A stretch of 64,000 bases of DNA, taken from contig FWCC01000048.1 of NCBI GenBank assembly GCA_900169235.1, positions 1 to 64,000 on the forward strand. The letters run 5' to 3'. The notes below the pieces were generated by a model. It searched no databases, was not told the origin of the DNA, and saw only the letters and a program-made list of their open reading frames with translations. This DNA comes from Zarea fungicola (lineage: Eukaryota > Ascomycota > Sordariomycetes > Hypocreales > Cordycipitaceae). Positions 23,272 through 36,400 of this stretch are shown here, piece after piece (positions within the stretch are counted from its first letter, which is position 1; each line of letters begins with the position of its first letter). A program made the translations under genes and the position numbers.

Positions 23272-26200
23272 TTACTGAAGCTCACCACCACCCCTTGTCG
23301 ACCATGAAGGCGTCGTCGCTGCCGAGGAGCTCGCTTCGCTAGGTGTTGGCGACTCCACCACCTGGCTTCGAATCGCCATGATCCATTCGTGCTGCAGCAG
23401 CTCGACAGCAGACCATCGCTTGTTCGGATCTCGAATGAAGCACTTTGTCAAAAAGTCGGCGCCGTCCTCGCTCAAAAATTCGTTGCCAGGTAGCGCTGGC
23501 GCGTTGCCCTGGCCAATGTTGTACATGATGGACCATTCGTTGTCCAGATTTGCCCACGGTCTTCTTCCTGTGGCCATTTCCAAAACTACACACCCGAGAG
23601 ACCAGATGTCCACTGCGCCAGCTTTGATTGGGTTGTCCGGGTTCTCTCCCTTGATCACTTCGGGGGACATGTACATGGGAGTGCCTGTCATAGACTTGTT
23701 TGGCTTCGTTGCGTGCAAGTCCTGAGCCAACGTCCGGCCTTGCCTTGCAATCACTTTGGCTGCACCAAAATCGACGTATTTGATGATACCATTGTGATCA
23801 AGGAGAATGTCTGGGGGGGATTAGCAACTCGTTACTTCATACGCATCTGGCACATGGGAATACTCACTCTCAGGTTTAATATCACGATGGGTGATGCCGC
23901 TATCATGCAGATACACAAGACCTTCGAGAAGTTGAAGCGCATATACAGTTATGACCTGCTCGTCTTCAATTCGGCCATGTTCCAGCAAGTTTGCAAGTGA
24001 TCCGCCGGAGCAGTACTCCATAAAGATGTAGACACGGTCGCGATGAACCTCGATACCATGGTATGCCACGACGTTGGGATGGTCCAGGACTTCTAGAACT
24101 CCCATTTCGTCTCGGATCTGCTCTGCAATGGCGGGTATCTGCTTGGGATCCTGTAGGCGAATCTCCTTGACAGCCATCAGCTGGCCGGACTCGAGATTCA
24201 TGGCTGCATAGACATTGCCAAATGTACCACCGCCCACAAAGTGACCCTGCTGCCAGCGCATAGTCATATTCATCGCCGAAGAAGACAGGTAGGCCAACGA
24301 TCTGTCAGCTTCGTTAGTCGCCTCCAGTACGCGACCCAGTGCACGACGCTCTGCCACCTTTTCATGGCGAAGGTCGTCAACCTTGTCCAGATATTCGGTT
24401 CGCTGTTCCGATCGGCACCTCGCAGCCTCTTCGTCGTCCAGCATCTTCTTGCTGTCCAGCTTCTTGAACTGACCCATCATAGCCTCAACCCTTTCCCTCT
24501 CAGCCTGGGCCGCCAGGTTGGATCGCGCACCCATAATGTCAAAGTGCGAAATCAAAACCGACATACAACCTGCGACCTTGGCGCGCAGCTGGGAATACTC
24601 ATCCTCGCCAAGCGCTAAAATGTGGCGACCACGTGTCATGCCCATGGCAAGTTCCAGTGCGACTACTGCCCAACGGAACGTCTTTCTGTCTGATGCATCG
24701 CAGTCATCGCAGATAAAACTGACCCAATCAAGGGCGAGCTTCGTCAGCTTCAAGTTGTTCATTTGACGCCTGTTGCTATCCATGTAAAGGAGCGATCGTT
24801 GACCAAATTCCGTCGCGAATACAAAACAGGTTTGAATCAGCTCCTGGCAGTCCTTGCCGGCAGCTTGTCTTTGAATTGTTTCGACACTGTCCATGAAGGT
24901 GTTTGAAAGCTTGTACGTAACTTTTCGAATATCGGTCAACTTTTGGTTGACCTTGGGGATATTCGATCTCGCCTCTTGGAGCAAGTCAACGTGCATATCG
25001 GTGGCATCAAGGAATTGTTTCCTGGCGTTGGGTAGAGCATGGGGGCTGGTGGCACAAAGACGGAGTTGTCCACGTTTCAAATCAATGACTTGGTTTTTTA
25101 GCGACAGGTTAATCACCGTGCCAAACCAACTTAAAGTCTCTTCCGGTCGAAGTACCAAGAGATATCCCTCAACCGGCTCCTCTCCGAAAGTATCCCTTTT
25201 TGTAATAGCCATCATAGCTTGGATGCTGTCAAGCCTCTCGCGCATATCTGGAGACGCAATCACGTATATGCCGTCTTTTTCAAAAACTCCTGTCTGTACT
25301 CGAAAGTGACCACTGGCAGCTAATTGGTCAAGAAACTTGGACATATTTTCGGGCGCGTACGAAATACTGTAGTCGGAGGCATGCTCATAGTTGTCGCTCA
25401 ACATGCGTGAGAAGCGCTGCAACATGCGCTGGCGGACACGGACTGAGTCTAGACAAGCCTTGTATCGCTTGGTCATCTCAGCGGCTGTCTCGCCCGTCTT
25501 CGCTTGCAGCTCTTTTTCAAACGTCTGGCTGAGGCGACTGATGGCTTTGAGCGTAAGCGAACTAAACTGTTCTGCAACCTCAATGTGGCCTCGCTGTAGA
25601 TGGCTTCCGATAAGATTTGCAAAGTCCCATTCTTGGAACAGTAACTCGGCTTCTTTGAAGGTATTCTTGTTCCCTGTGAGCTTCCAATTGAGCATCTTGA
25701 AGTAGTACTTTAATGCCTCCAACACGACGTGGTCAAACGACTCGTCGATGCAGGGGGGCAGATCCCAACCGGGCTCGGGCTTCTCTATCTCCAGATAGTC
25801 GCCCTTTATTCGAATCGCTGCTTTAAGTAGTAGCTGGAACTGGGAAATCATCTGATCTTGCATCAACGGATTTTGCTGGGCGGTCTCCTTAACTCTCCTA
25901 GCGTAAGCAAGACGCATCTTTGTAATCTCCTCGATGAGTCTAGATGGAAAGCTGATGAGCGTTAAAAGCTCGTCCAAATATGGTGGCAAGTGACGTTTCT
26001 GAAATGGCACCGAGTTGCGAATGAATGTCTCTTTTGCTTTTGAGATGATATTTCCAATCGGCGGCAGCATGCCCCTGGATGTCGATTCGGCGTCGTCATT
26101 GAACAGTGATTGCAATCCGTCCTCCTTCATGAGCCGGTCCAAAAAGGATGCCTCGTCTGGTGCAATACCATCCACAGCCGGTGACCGTTGTTTGGTGCGT

Positions 26201-27351
26201 TTGAAGTCGAGATCCTCGTTGCCTACCCACTTCTTGAGAATCGCGAGTTCCGTATTGATCATTTCGTTGGTATTGTACCAGGACAAGATGGCATCGTAGG
26301 CCTCGCTAAACTGTGGAGAAGACGCTGTCGGGTGTTCTGCAACGAGAGAGGGCCAAGAGGGATACATGGCTTCGCACTTTTCAATCGAATTGACAATGTC
26401 GCGGACTTGTTCATATGGATTCTTTCCAGCCTCACTTTCACCTTTAACCTTGAAGTTGATAATGGAATCCAAGGTGCGGTCAAGAGTTGCGCGTGCCTCC
26501 TCCACGATACGTTTTTGCACTGGAAGATGCCTGCCGCACACTTTGCTGCGGATGCCAAGCCAGAGCTCTGACTTGTGGCCAGTCTTTCCCACGGCTTGAT
26601 CAGAGGAGCCTATCAACCTCTTCTTTTCTTGCCGCACCACATCGCCAGTCAGCACGGCCTCAAGCATTCCATGCCACTCAAGCCGCTCTCTGCTCTCTGG
26701 GTCTTTTAGCTCATCTTCGGTCGGTTGAACGTCGTCATTACCGTAAAACATGATGGTTTCCTGGTCAAGACGATCGTCAAACGGTCCTTCGGACGAAGGA
26801 GTCTCTCCGTCCGAGTCCGAGTCGTTGATTATCTCATCGTATTGGTTAAAATATTCGCCATCGTATTCCTGGCGTAGTTTCTGTACATAGGCCCGCTCTT
26901 GAGCTCGAAATCTACTCTCGTTCGAGTACGGGCGTGTTGCGGAAGATGAGCGAACCGCACCCTCATACTTCGATCCTGTTTGAGGGGCGCGTGGCTTCCG
27001 CGATGTAGACGGGTTGTACGTGCTGGAAGGGGTCCGCGTAGGGCCGAGTGGACGTTGAAGATAGGTCGGGTCATCGCCAGCGTACCGGGTTTGAGTCTTG
27101 CTTGTAGCCCCGTTTACCGCAGGTCCACCTGCATTCACGCCGTTACCAGTACCGTCGGAGAGCTTTGAATGTCCAGCATCATTGTCCTGTTGCTCGTGGG
27201 TGTGGGGTGCATCCTGCGATTCCGGTGGCGAGTCCCCAGATTCTTCTTCGGTTCCAGTGGCTATGGCGTGCTCTTGAAGTGCGAAGTCTATGCTTGAAAT
27301 TTCATCATCATTGCCGGAGAATCGAACAGCTTGGGGCGAGTCACTGGCCAT
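23272..27351 (-). CDS. SSK2: MAP kinase kinase kinase Ssk2/Ssk22-type (HOG pathway)
   Basis: Exons 27351-23868 and 23810-23272 give 1340 aa. The intron (GTGAGT donor, CCCCCCCAG acceptor) sits between HRDIKPE and NILLDHNG, so the kinase domain is only complete after splicing. The first 1000 residues form the long N-terminal regulatory region of the Ssk2 family, with a disordered start and helical later parts. The kinase domain begins at about 1030. It contains GGGTFGNVY, VAVKEI-type Lys in MAVKEIRLQ, THRDIKPEN, YVDFGAA and the activation loop end GTPMYMSPEV. Ssk2 is activated by the response regulator Ssk1 under osmotic stress and phosphorylates the MAPKK Pbs2, which activates Hog1. The length matches filamentous fungal orthologues. 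Cytosolic. Confidence 0.93.
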
Positions 27352-30300
27352 TTTGGCGGCGCTGCTATAGTACAGTTGGTTGCGTTGATAGCCAAGTCTT
27401 CCTCTCCTCGAGCGTGATCGTCCCTGCAGTGCAGGCTCGGGTCGACGACAGCAATCAGCGAGTGCCGTCTGTGCAATGCACAGAGAGAGCTCTGATCTGG
27501 AACCACTACTTTCAGTGCTTCAAATTTGTTCCAGGAAAACTCAAGCGCGCAAATTATTAGCCTGAGGTGGCTGTCAAATAGGTTCCAGCGAGGGACGCTT
27601 GGGTGTGAAGTTGGGCTCCCAAGTGCGAATCGTGATGTGATGCGGTGCAGCAGTGGCGTCGCGTTCTAATTAAAAGTTGAGCCACATAACACCGCCACTA
27701 ATGTGGCAAGTGTTTTAGCTAATGGAAAAGGGCAGCCTTGAGCCGCGGGAAAACATCCTCAAAGTATACATTACGCTAAAAAAAAAAAAATACTAGCCCT
27801 ACGATTTACTTTGATCATCGGTTTTTGTTTGGAAAATTCAACGTAATCTAACAACGGGGTGCCGTAAGCACCTGCGACTACAGATCGTGCAGGCCGCCAC
27901 GGCGGTCCACTGCCGTCTACAGCAAAGGAGAAGCAATTACAAACTATAAGCAGTGTCGCCCATGTCATAACTTGACTCTGTATCATGGAAATTAACGATC
28001 TGTGTAAATGTGTGTGTCTCCGCGCGCGTTCTTTTTTTCCGTCTTCATGGTTGTCCTCTACATTAGCTTGGCAGCAGGTAGAAGGAGAACCCGCTTGTGC
28101 TCCTGGCATGGGCCTCTCTGTAGAGCATTCTTGGCGTTTTCTGTATCGCGAAAGCTCATGACAAATTAACGTATTACATAGTGCTGTCGTGTATTTAAAA
28201 GCAACAGCACGAATCAATGTTACAGATAATACTAGGCTACAGGCTACCCTGAATGCAACCTGCCAAGTGGTGGTAATACAGTTCGCGTGTAAGGATACAT
28301 CTTGGGAACAAAAGCAAGGCAGTGGCTCGCTTGGTCGAACTGAATTAGCATTGAGATGATGACAGAGTTACTTCTCCTACTGGATTCGGGCTACCAGGCC
28401 TTCCTCGAATTGTCAAAGCGGCCAAGTCTAAATAACGGGCATTGGTAACGACAAAGCAATGGCCGCCAAGCCGGCGCTCAAAGTATCCGACATTTATATT
28501 ATCCTTCTCTCCCTCACAAGAATCCTTCCACGAATGTTTAATTTCGTTCTCGCATGCAGAACTTCCTGCCCTATCCGATTAATGCAAATGGCATGTGGTG
28601 CAATGGATTCCTGTCTTGGTCCCGGAACTTATTCCTTGACACACATTGCAGAGCCACCTCTGCAACTCTAATGTATCTTGATTTAATTTGCTGGTCATTC
28701 CATGATTTATTAATGGATAACCGAGAGCCGTAATATTGCTTCAATCCTACCCGAAGCGACTTGCACCGGCTGGAGTTTGAGATGTGGAAATTCCCGAGCG
28801 CACCTTTGACAAAAGAAGCTTTTTCTTCAGACACCTACCCCATGATCTTCATTATAAATATAACAAGATACAATTCTGCAACACGAAGTTGTCAGTGATT
28901 CCAAACCTGCAATACCAGAAGCTGCAGAGTTAAGATGGGTACCAGTATCTGCTACATTTATTACTCTGTGACTTGTCACCTTTGCCACTTATCTCTCCAG
29001 GTGACTTGCTACTAGTGTCTGCAACAGTCACATAATTCGAGCCTTGCAGGAAGCAACAGGTGTCGAATTAATACAGCCGTTTCAATCTATCTTCGATTGT
29101 ATCTCAATTGAACTTTTGGTCTGCCCGGATATCTTCCATTCCGAGTGGCAATTCTGAACACAATATCGAATCAAATGACAGCCATGGTGGAGATCCAACG
29201 GGGAACATCTACTAGTACCATGCTGAAATTTCTCGATTGGTTATTTTTAAATGCCAAAAGGTCTAAATATGTCTTGGGATTAGTCATTTTGCACCAATGA
29301 GTTATGACTGTTATTCCTTTTGCACAATATGATAGGTTATTTGCGGCATCATACATGCCAGAAAAGAGGAGATGGCGGTTGAGACGGCCAAGACCTGTAC
29401 CAGTGAAGTGTCTCGGTAAGTATTAAAGGTCGATGCAACGACAGGCGGAATCAAGGTCACGCGCCACCATTTATCCACTCAATACAGCGGAACGGAGAGC
29501 GCATCTGTGCCATGAAGTAAAACCTCGTTCCACCGGTTTCACATTGCGACGAAACCGCCGGGGGCAATGATTAGCCGGGCACAAAGTGTAAGCAGGAAGT
29601 CCATGTCGCCGTTTTGAATCACGAATTACTCCGTACAGAGTAGGTGAATATCACATTCTAAAAAACTTCATGATTTGGAGTTGCTGAGTGGGAATGTTGA
29701 TTGATTCAGATACGAGACCAATATCGGTGATTGGTGTAGCTCAGTGGGGGTGACGTCGATGTCTTAACCGTGGACTCCGGTTGACTCTTGTCGGTACAGT
29801 ATTATCCGTGCAAGGCTTCTTTTCTTTTTGTGTATTTGTCTTTTCTCACTTTTCAAGTCTCGTTTCTCTTGTCGTGTTTCCGCCGGATCGCCGACAAAGT
29901 GAGCTATAAAAATACGAATATCTTATTTGAGGCTGGACTAAATCTGGAGTTAAAGCCGATTGTGAAACAGTATGCGATGACCGAGTGCGATTGAAAGAGG
30001 TGGCGTATAGAGCAGGATTTGGGATTGTTTCTTTTGCTTTTTTTGCGCTTGTAATTACTCCAATGCAGTTAAGAAGATGTAGATCACGAGAGTTGCTTGG
30101 GCCTCTGATTGTTGCTTATTTTGACGGCCCGCTGCTCCGAGCGTCAGAGCACCACCATTTGCGGCTCTGCTGGACGATGTGATACAGCTATAGTCAAGCA
30201 GAATGCTTTCTTTTTCCCACCATTGTTCCTGCAGGGAATGCGTGCTCCTCTGCATTTAATCTGAGTCCATCCCAATTTTGAAAGCGGCGCAACTCCTTTT

Positions 30301-33300
30301 CCAGATCTACTGTTCCGCATCGTTACTTGCTCCTGCAGGTAGCCTTGTAGCCCTAGGGCAATGGAAGGCTGCAAATCCTATGATGAGACCTGCAGGAGGT
30401 CAGTGCCGTATGAGGAAGAGTCTCAGGCGTGCCTTGGTGGTAATTGCAGGTTTATTACAAAACGCCGTTAACTAAATGTCATGGCGCTTTTGGGAATCAA
30501 CTCGTACGGAGATAGCGTGAAGGACGGCACCGAGGAAAGAGGGGGGGGGGGGGGGGGGGCGTATTTTTAACGCGGACGCAAAAATCGTTTTCATGCGCGT
30601 CAAGGGCGGGTTGAGATGTGATGGTCGTGTACAGTTTGCCATTCTGGCTATCATGCTGCCATTCATACATTTTTGGTAGTTAGGACTGCTCTGAAGCCTC
30701 TCCGGTATCTGTTTGCTTGAAAACGACATGAGTACCCATGACTTGATTTGCATGACTTTCTTTTTGCCTTATATTCTAGCCAGCTCGATTCAAATATTTT
30801 GCCACCATCGCCATGACTGTGGATTGTTAGCTAGCGCGCTATTTCTTTGCACTTCAATGACGCAATGGCCACAGGGAGAGCTGTGAACCTGTAGTATGAT
30901 ACCGCTTTGCTTCACCAATTTGCGGAACACCTCACTAAGCCTCATTGCAACACAGAATCTCCTACTACGTTAGGTTACCACTGTAACGCCAAAATGGAAA
31001 GGTTGACGAGCTACTCCGTGCTCACGACCATACATCTATATCATCAGCTTAATTGTACGATTATCATAAGGGCAGGCTGTGTCGGTGGCTGGCATGTTTG
31101 ATTTTGAGTGATTCGGCAGTTAGTTCAAAACAAATCCAGCGGGCTTTATTAGTGTAACGTGTACGTGCCTACTAAGTTCTCCGGGTATTGGTCATGCACG
31201 GGCAGCCAGTCATGAAGCAACATGTGCGTCTCGTTGACTGTCCTGATAAAACAGGGTTCTATCAGACATACCAACGAAGTTTGTCTGTGGATAAAAAGCT
31301 TGGAAAATGGTGACGCCCTGCGACATGCCATCGCTGGCCAAATGAAGCATCATCAGTGCTTCAAGGCACCTTGTGGTTGCAGACTGTAAACCGCGAGAGT
31401 AACAACTTTGGTAGCATTTGTCCGTGAACGCGGCAGCCATCCCGGTTCGTGAAAGATGAGTCGAAGCTCTATGGCGGGACTGGTATGCGGAACACGCCCA
31501 TACCTAGCTTTCATTGCCTGGCATCAATGACCATCATGGCTGTTTCTTGTACCAAACCCCAGTTTTCTTCTAAAAAATAATAATACTCCGTTTATATGAA
31601 TCACAAACAACAGATGGGCCCGAACCTACATAATGAGCGAGTAAAATGGCAGGAAAAACTGATCACATCACAGCGCTCTGTGCTTTGTTTCTCCCCCTAA
31701 AAAATTTTATTGCACTGGCCTCAGATTGCTTCCTTCTTTTCTCTCAATTTTTGCTTCTTTGCCCCTCCACAAAGAACCAAAGTGTCGGAAAGATTAGCGT
31801 TGGCGCTATTCTGACAGGTTGGATGGACGCGGACGGACGGCATTGCCAACCTTTCTCCAGATTCTATCCACCAGACAGGGTCAGTGAGTGAGGGTGATCA
31901 CCAAATTTGAGGATGAGGATGTGCATTGAAAGTGCTTCATCAAGTCTCGGCAAAAGCATCGTAGACATGACAGAGACAGGTCCGAGTCAGCCAAGTAAAT
32001 GAGGCGGACAGGGAGCCCGTCGTCTCCCGCCACTCCAAGGATTCACAACGTTTTGGCACTTTTCTCCACCAAGCCGCGACAGATGGCTCAGTTATTATTG
32101 GCGCCATAGCTATCCATTAGGTGGCAAGGTGCTTCTGCGGAGGCAGGCCTAGATAAAAACCCCCAGCAGAAACTAGTTGAACAGGGGTCGAGACCAAAAA
32201 ACCGACAAGATGCTGGCAACAATTACCCTGGCGCGTGCTCTGAGCTTCTGATTCTTGTTTTTTTTTTTTTCCCTTCTCACAAATTCCTTCCTATTATTAG
32301 GTCTAGTTAGAAATGTGGCAGCGACCACTGTACCCACAACTTGCTCTCAGACATAGCTTTGCATCACCTCAACGCGGAACTAAAGGCACTTTTAACAGAC
32401 AGTGCTTTCTTATTTTTATTTTCACCTTATTTCTTCTTCCAACACAGGGAAGCAGGAGCAGCCTATCAAAAGAAGAGAAAGAGCTGTGGATTAGCTCTTT
32501 TGGCCTCCCACTTCCGCGCCCAAGGTGCATGTTGATTATTTCCACCCCATGTGTGAGATTTAGCCGTGAGTGACATGGAGTGACATGGCTCTCTGTCCCT
32601 AACCAAGAGTCTACCGCCAGGCTCTCGCAACTCACTGTCTTGCTGGGTTTGTCCACACTCCCCCTTCCGCCTACCGCTGGCACACACCACCCAACTTACA
32701 GCACTTTGCCCTTTATTTTTATTTATTTTTATTTATTTTTTTCACTTACTCCTGTTCTTGTTATCGTGTCTCCCCATGCATCATATTGCTGCATACCTCT
32801 GTGACACAAGCTCTCACACAAACATATAATAACTTCAGTCGCCATCCCATCTCGATTTGATCTCAACAACACAAACTCTCCCAGCATCTCACTGTTCTCC
32901 TTTTAGTTTTTCCAATAATACCAGCCCGCCTTGCACTTTCAGCTTATCCCTATTCTTATCTCACTCTTTCACGTCTCACTCCCCGTTCGTGTTCTTTGTG
33001 TTATAGCCAAGGTTGCACTATAATACCTGTTTGGTGGTTCTGCGCTATTAGAACCCCTGCAGCACCAAAACTTCATATTCGCTGTCAAGGACCAGCTTGC
33101 TCAGTCTACTACAAGACTACTCCTTTTTATATAAACACCGTATCAAGGCTTCACCATCTTCAAGGACTCTGTTCATCTATCTACACCACAAGGTACGTTG
33201 AAGCTGCTCATCGCACTGAAATATACCAGCTAACACAATATTCAAAGCCATCACTGTTTTTCCTGCTACAAGCCAAAACAAAAAAAAATTACCCTCGGCA

Positions 33301-33319
33301 TTCATACACACGAGAAAAA
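27352..33319. other. gene-poor region, 6 kb
   Basis: The first 300 bp should hold the MAPKKK promoter and leader. Beyond that I can support no gene. Open frames are short, lack introns that extend them, and overlap on both strands. A G19 tract lies at 30541. TACTCCGTA occurs at 29627, and near-matches at 31012 and 31584. From about 32260 to 33320 the plus strand becomes CT-rich, with TTTATTTT repeats near 32715. I read that as promoter and leader of the small gene at 33320. GTACGT at 33191 and a TACAAG/CAAG region near 33270 could bound a leader intron. Confidence 0.5.
30541..30559 (+). repeat. homopolymer G19
   Basis: Nineteen consecutive G residues in non-coding sequence; it could form G-quadruplex DNA. 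The exact length may be uncertain for sequencing reasons. Confidence 0.85.
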
Positions 33320-33484
33320 ATGTGCGATTTTACAAAAAACTACTACATCTACATGTCCTGTGTCGACCCAGGTCTGCACTTTTGCAACACCTCGACAGAC
33401 GGCAGCCGCCAAAGTTCCTGCCCTCTAGGCCCGCATGAGCGATACATTGTGATCCAGGAGAACTGTCCTCTGTGCTCCGGTTGA
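33320..33484 (+). CDS. 54-aa Cys-rich conserved small protein
   Basis: A short single-exon frame, MCDFTKNYYIYMSC to CPLCSG. It begins right after the A run of a pyrimidine-rich leader and ends in a CPLC motif. It resembles a family of small fungal proteins that start MC-(D/Y)-(Y/F)-T, carry a Cys/His pattern and end in CP-x-C. The pattern here is Cys2, Cys14, Cys22, Cys31 and Cys50/Cys53, with His at about 19 and 41. That could bind zinc. No signal peptide is seen. Its long leader of about 1 kb looks like that of a real mRNA. Function is unknown. The call rests on the family resemblance and the leader, since the frame alone is too short to be significant. Confidence 0.6.
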   Translation: MCDFTKNYYIYMSCVDPGLHFCNTSTDGSRQSSCPLGPHERYIVIQENCPLCSG

Positions 33485-36400
33485 AGCCCTCGTCTTAGTG
33501 AAGAGCGATTAGAGATCAAGCGGTCTGATCCGCATCCTTGAGTTCGCGAACACCCGAATAGTCGAACATGAATGACGCAATACACACCTTGGCCGGGCCA
33601 ACACGAACTGGAGATGTTTGAGCATTTCGATTTCAACACATGTACCAGCCCTGTTTAACTCCCACGGGGTCGGGGTTAAGCCAGCTTCTATCACCACTAT
33701 TGCGCAAGAATTTATTATCAGATACCTCATTAATACTTCCGCCAGTCAGGACTGGCCACGCAGGATTAGGCAGTGGAATAGTCGACTGCTGTCAAGGCAC
33801 TCGAGCTCAGAACCCGTCTTCACAGCATACCATACAGCCTTACATAAGCTACTCAATTGATACATTCAATTGAAATACTCTACCTAGGAATGCTCAATTG
33901 CCGAGACTCAGGTTGCATTGATGGCGACACCAGTCTTGCAGTCCGAGGCAGATAAGACGGGGCTGCAGAAGAAGTGTGCAATGCACCTATTGGATATCAT
34001 TATAGCTTACCAATTTTTACATAATTTTTAACTTGAAGCTCTATCCCATTTATATATTTCGTTCATGCAGAAATGTTTGATATTACTGGGTATCATGTTG
34101 GCCTGATTCATCTATCGTCATGTGGCACACCAGCGGCCCGTACAACGTGTGTGTCGACGCCATGAGAGGCATGGTGTAAATGTTACACACCCGACTATAT
34201 TAAATAAAACACTTGTGGGATAACTAAGGTTATCCATCAAGGCGGGATGTCGTGGCGAATTCTGCGACGGGATCATCATATAGGTAGTTATACTAAGTAT
34301 AGAAACGCAGCTGCCGGAAACATAGACGGTTAGCGCGTACACATATTCGGGGCTGTCGGGAGATCGCAGTAGCAACACTCCAATGCCCCTCAACACAATA
34401 GAACTGTTTAGGGCTTGTTCATATGCTAGCACTTGCTCTTATGATTAGTTATCTCACTGTCCTGCGCTTCCCCTCTTGGCAAGCAAGTGGTTCAAGACTC
34501 CTCTTGCCCCTCGAAGTAGGTCCTCGTTTTCTCCAGTCGACAGGCCGTGCACTTGTTCGAATTCCCGGCGCACGGCCCATTTGCCTCGTTGCTTTCCCAC
34601 TAAACACTCTCTCGGTCACAATAGCTAGAGGCAACACGCCGGGATAAACCTGCCGAAAAGATGAGCCGCATTTAGTAACTGAAGCCACTTTGATCAGCAG
34701 CACTGAGCACAGAAATAGGAATAGACGTTTGCGATTGATCTACTCAAAGCTCTTGTAAGACCGTGCCCCAATGAAGAGCCACTGGCCATCAGCCAACAGT
34801 CAACAGTCAACAGTCCATAGTAACCAAGAATAGGGCAAGTCCAACGTGGGGCAGATGTATGCTGTTTCCGTGGCCTGGGCGTTTCTTTCGATGCGGTAGT
34901 TTGAGAATTGCATGAGCGATGCAACAATGAAGCAAAACAATACCAAAGCGCTCTACCGCATTGCCCCAGAAAATGCGAGACTTGGCAGGATCTGGATCGT
35001 GTTTTACGTGACATTTTACCCCCGACTACTGAGGTCGATGAAATTGAACCGTCAGAGCCCAAAACAAAAACAAGAAGACTGTCGCTCGGCCCCTTACCGA
35101 CATGTCTTGGCAATGTATTTCCCTCTGCATGCAACCCTGCATGGCGACGGGGTCGTCTCCGTAACTCGAGGCAGCCACTGTTAGGTGATCCTAGTTCACC
35201 GGCCGGCCTGACTAGCACGGGTACGTGGACGCCATTTAAACAGTGAAGGCTGATTTGCACAACGCAGATATCGTATACTTTTGCACCTTTTTACTTTTTT
35301 CTTTTTCAATGACTCGAGAACCGATCGAGAATCACTCGCTCTACTGTGCTAAATCTGCGATTTGAACGGCGTACCGATATTCGTTGCGCACATGGAGGGC
35401 GATAGGCACGAAACGTGGAGGCGTTCGCCCTGTCTCATCAGTGACACAATTGACCGTCGGAACTTTTTTTTCTGTTAAAGCTTGGCTACCGCTTAAACCT
35501 TTGTAACGATCAAAGCCTGTAAAAGTGTAATTTTGGGGGGGGGTGGCTGGGCCTTGTACTGAGCGTCCCAAACAGGGAAGCTTCTGCGCCTCAGTATCAC
35601 TTCGTCACCGCAGTCCGTCAATTTAACTTTGTGTTAGTACCCAGCAGCGAAACCATCCCGCAACAGACATGGGACCAAAGCAAGGCAGTTGGTTAATTGT
35701 GTGCGGGATAGTTTGCCCGCCCGCCCGATTCTAGAGCTAAGCCTGTAAAATGGAGTATTTGGGGGTCCTCTAACCGAAAATCCCCCAAACTTTTAGAGCA
35801 AAGGGAACTTTTGAGAGAGGCGGATTACATGAAAACGACCGTGCGCGACGTGAGGTTTGTGCGGAATCGAACCATACATGAGGCGCAGAGCTTCTTGGCA
35901 TTCTTGTACGGAGTAGTCAAGTTGAATACTGATATGTGTACCTGGGTGAGTGGAGCTTTCAAGTAAGCCTCAACTATGTCTGTGGCTGGGCGCTTGGAGC
36001 GAGCAATCCAGCAGTTGAACAATATGTACGGAGTATCATGGAGTATTATACATGGTAAGTAAGTTAACAAGAACAGGCGAGACTTGACTTCGGCCGAGCT
36101 ATCCAATACAACGAGGGTGGAAGGTAAGAAAGTGGATATTGTGATAAGATGAGGACATTGACCCTACGTGTTCTCGAACAGTTTGATGCTGATAAATTTT
36201 CACCAAGCTTAATCTCTTGGCTGTTACACCCAGATGTTATAGTCGCGCAAATTGACGAGAAATTTTGCCTCCAATACCACATCAGTCGGGATATGTCCAT
36301 TCAGACCTGCTGAATTACTAGGAATAACAGTTTTCACAAAACAGAAGGGGCTCAGGAGAGGTTTATTGTAGATCGTAGTCCTTTTTCAGTTAACTGCCAG

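Noticed and set aside
29733..29803. tRNA-like stretch beginning GGTGTAGCTCAGTGG
   Set aside because: The start resembles an acceptor and D arm, but no matching 3' acceptor strand or normal T arm (GTTCGA) follows; at best a decayed fragment.
32313..32573. 86-codon plus-strand frame
   Set aside because: Part of the CT-rich region upstream of the small Cys-rich gene; no coding signal or splice continuation.
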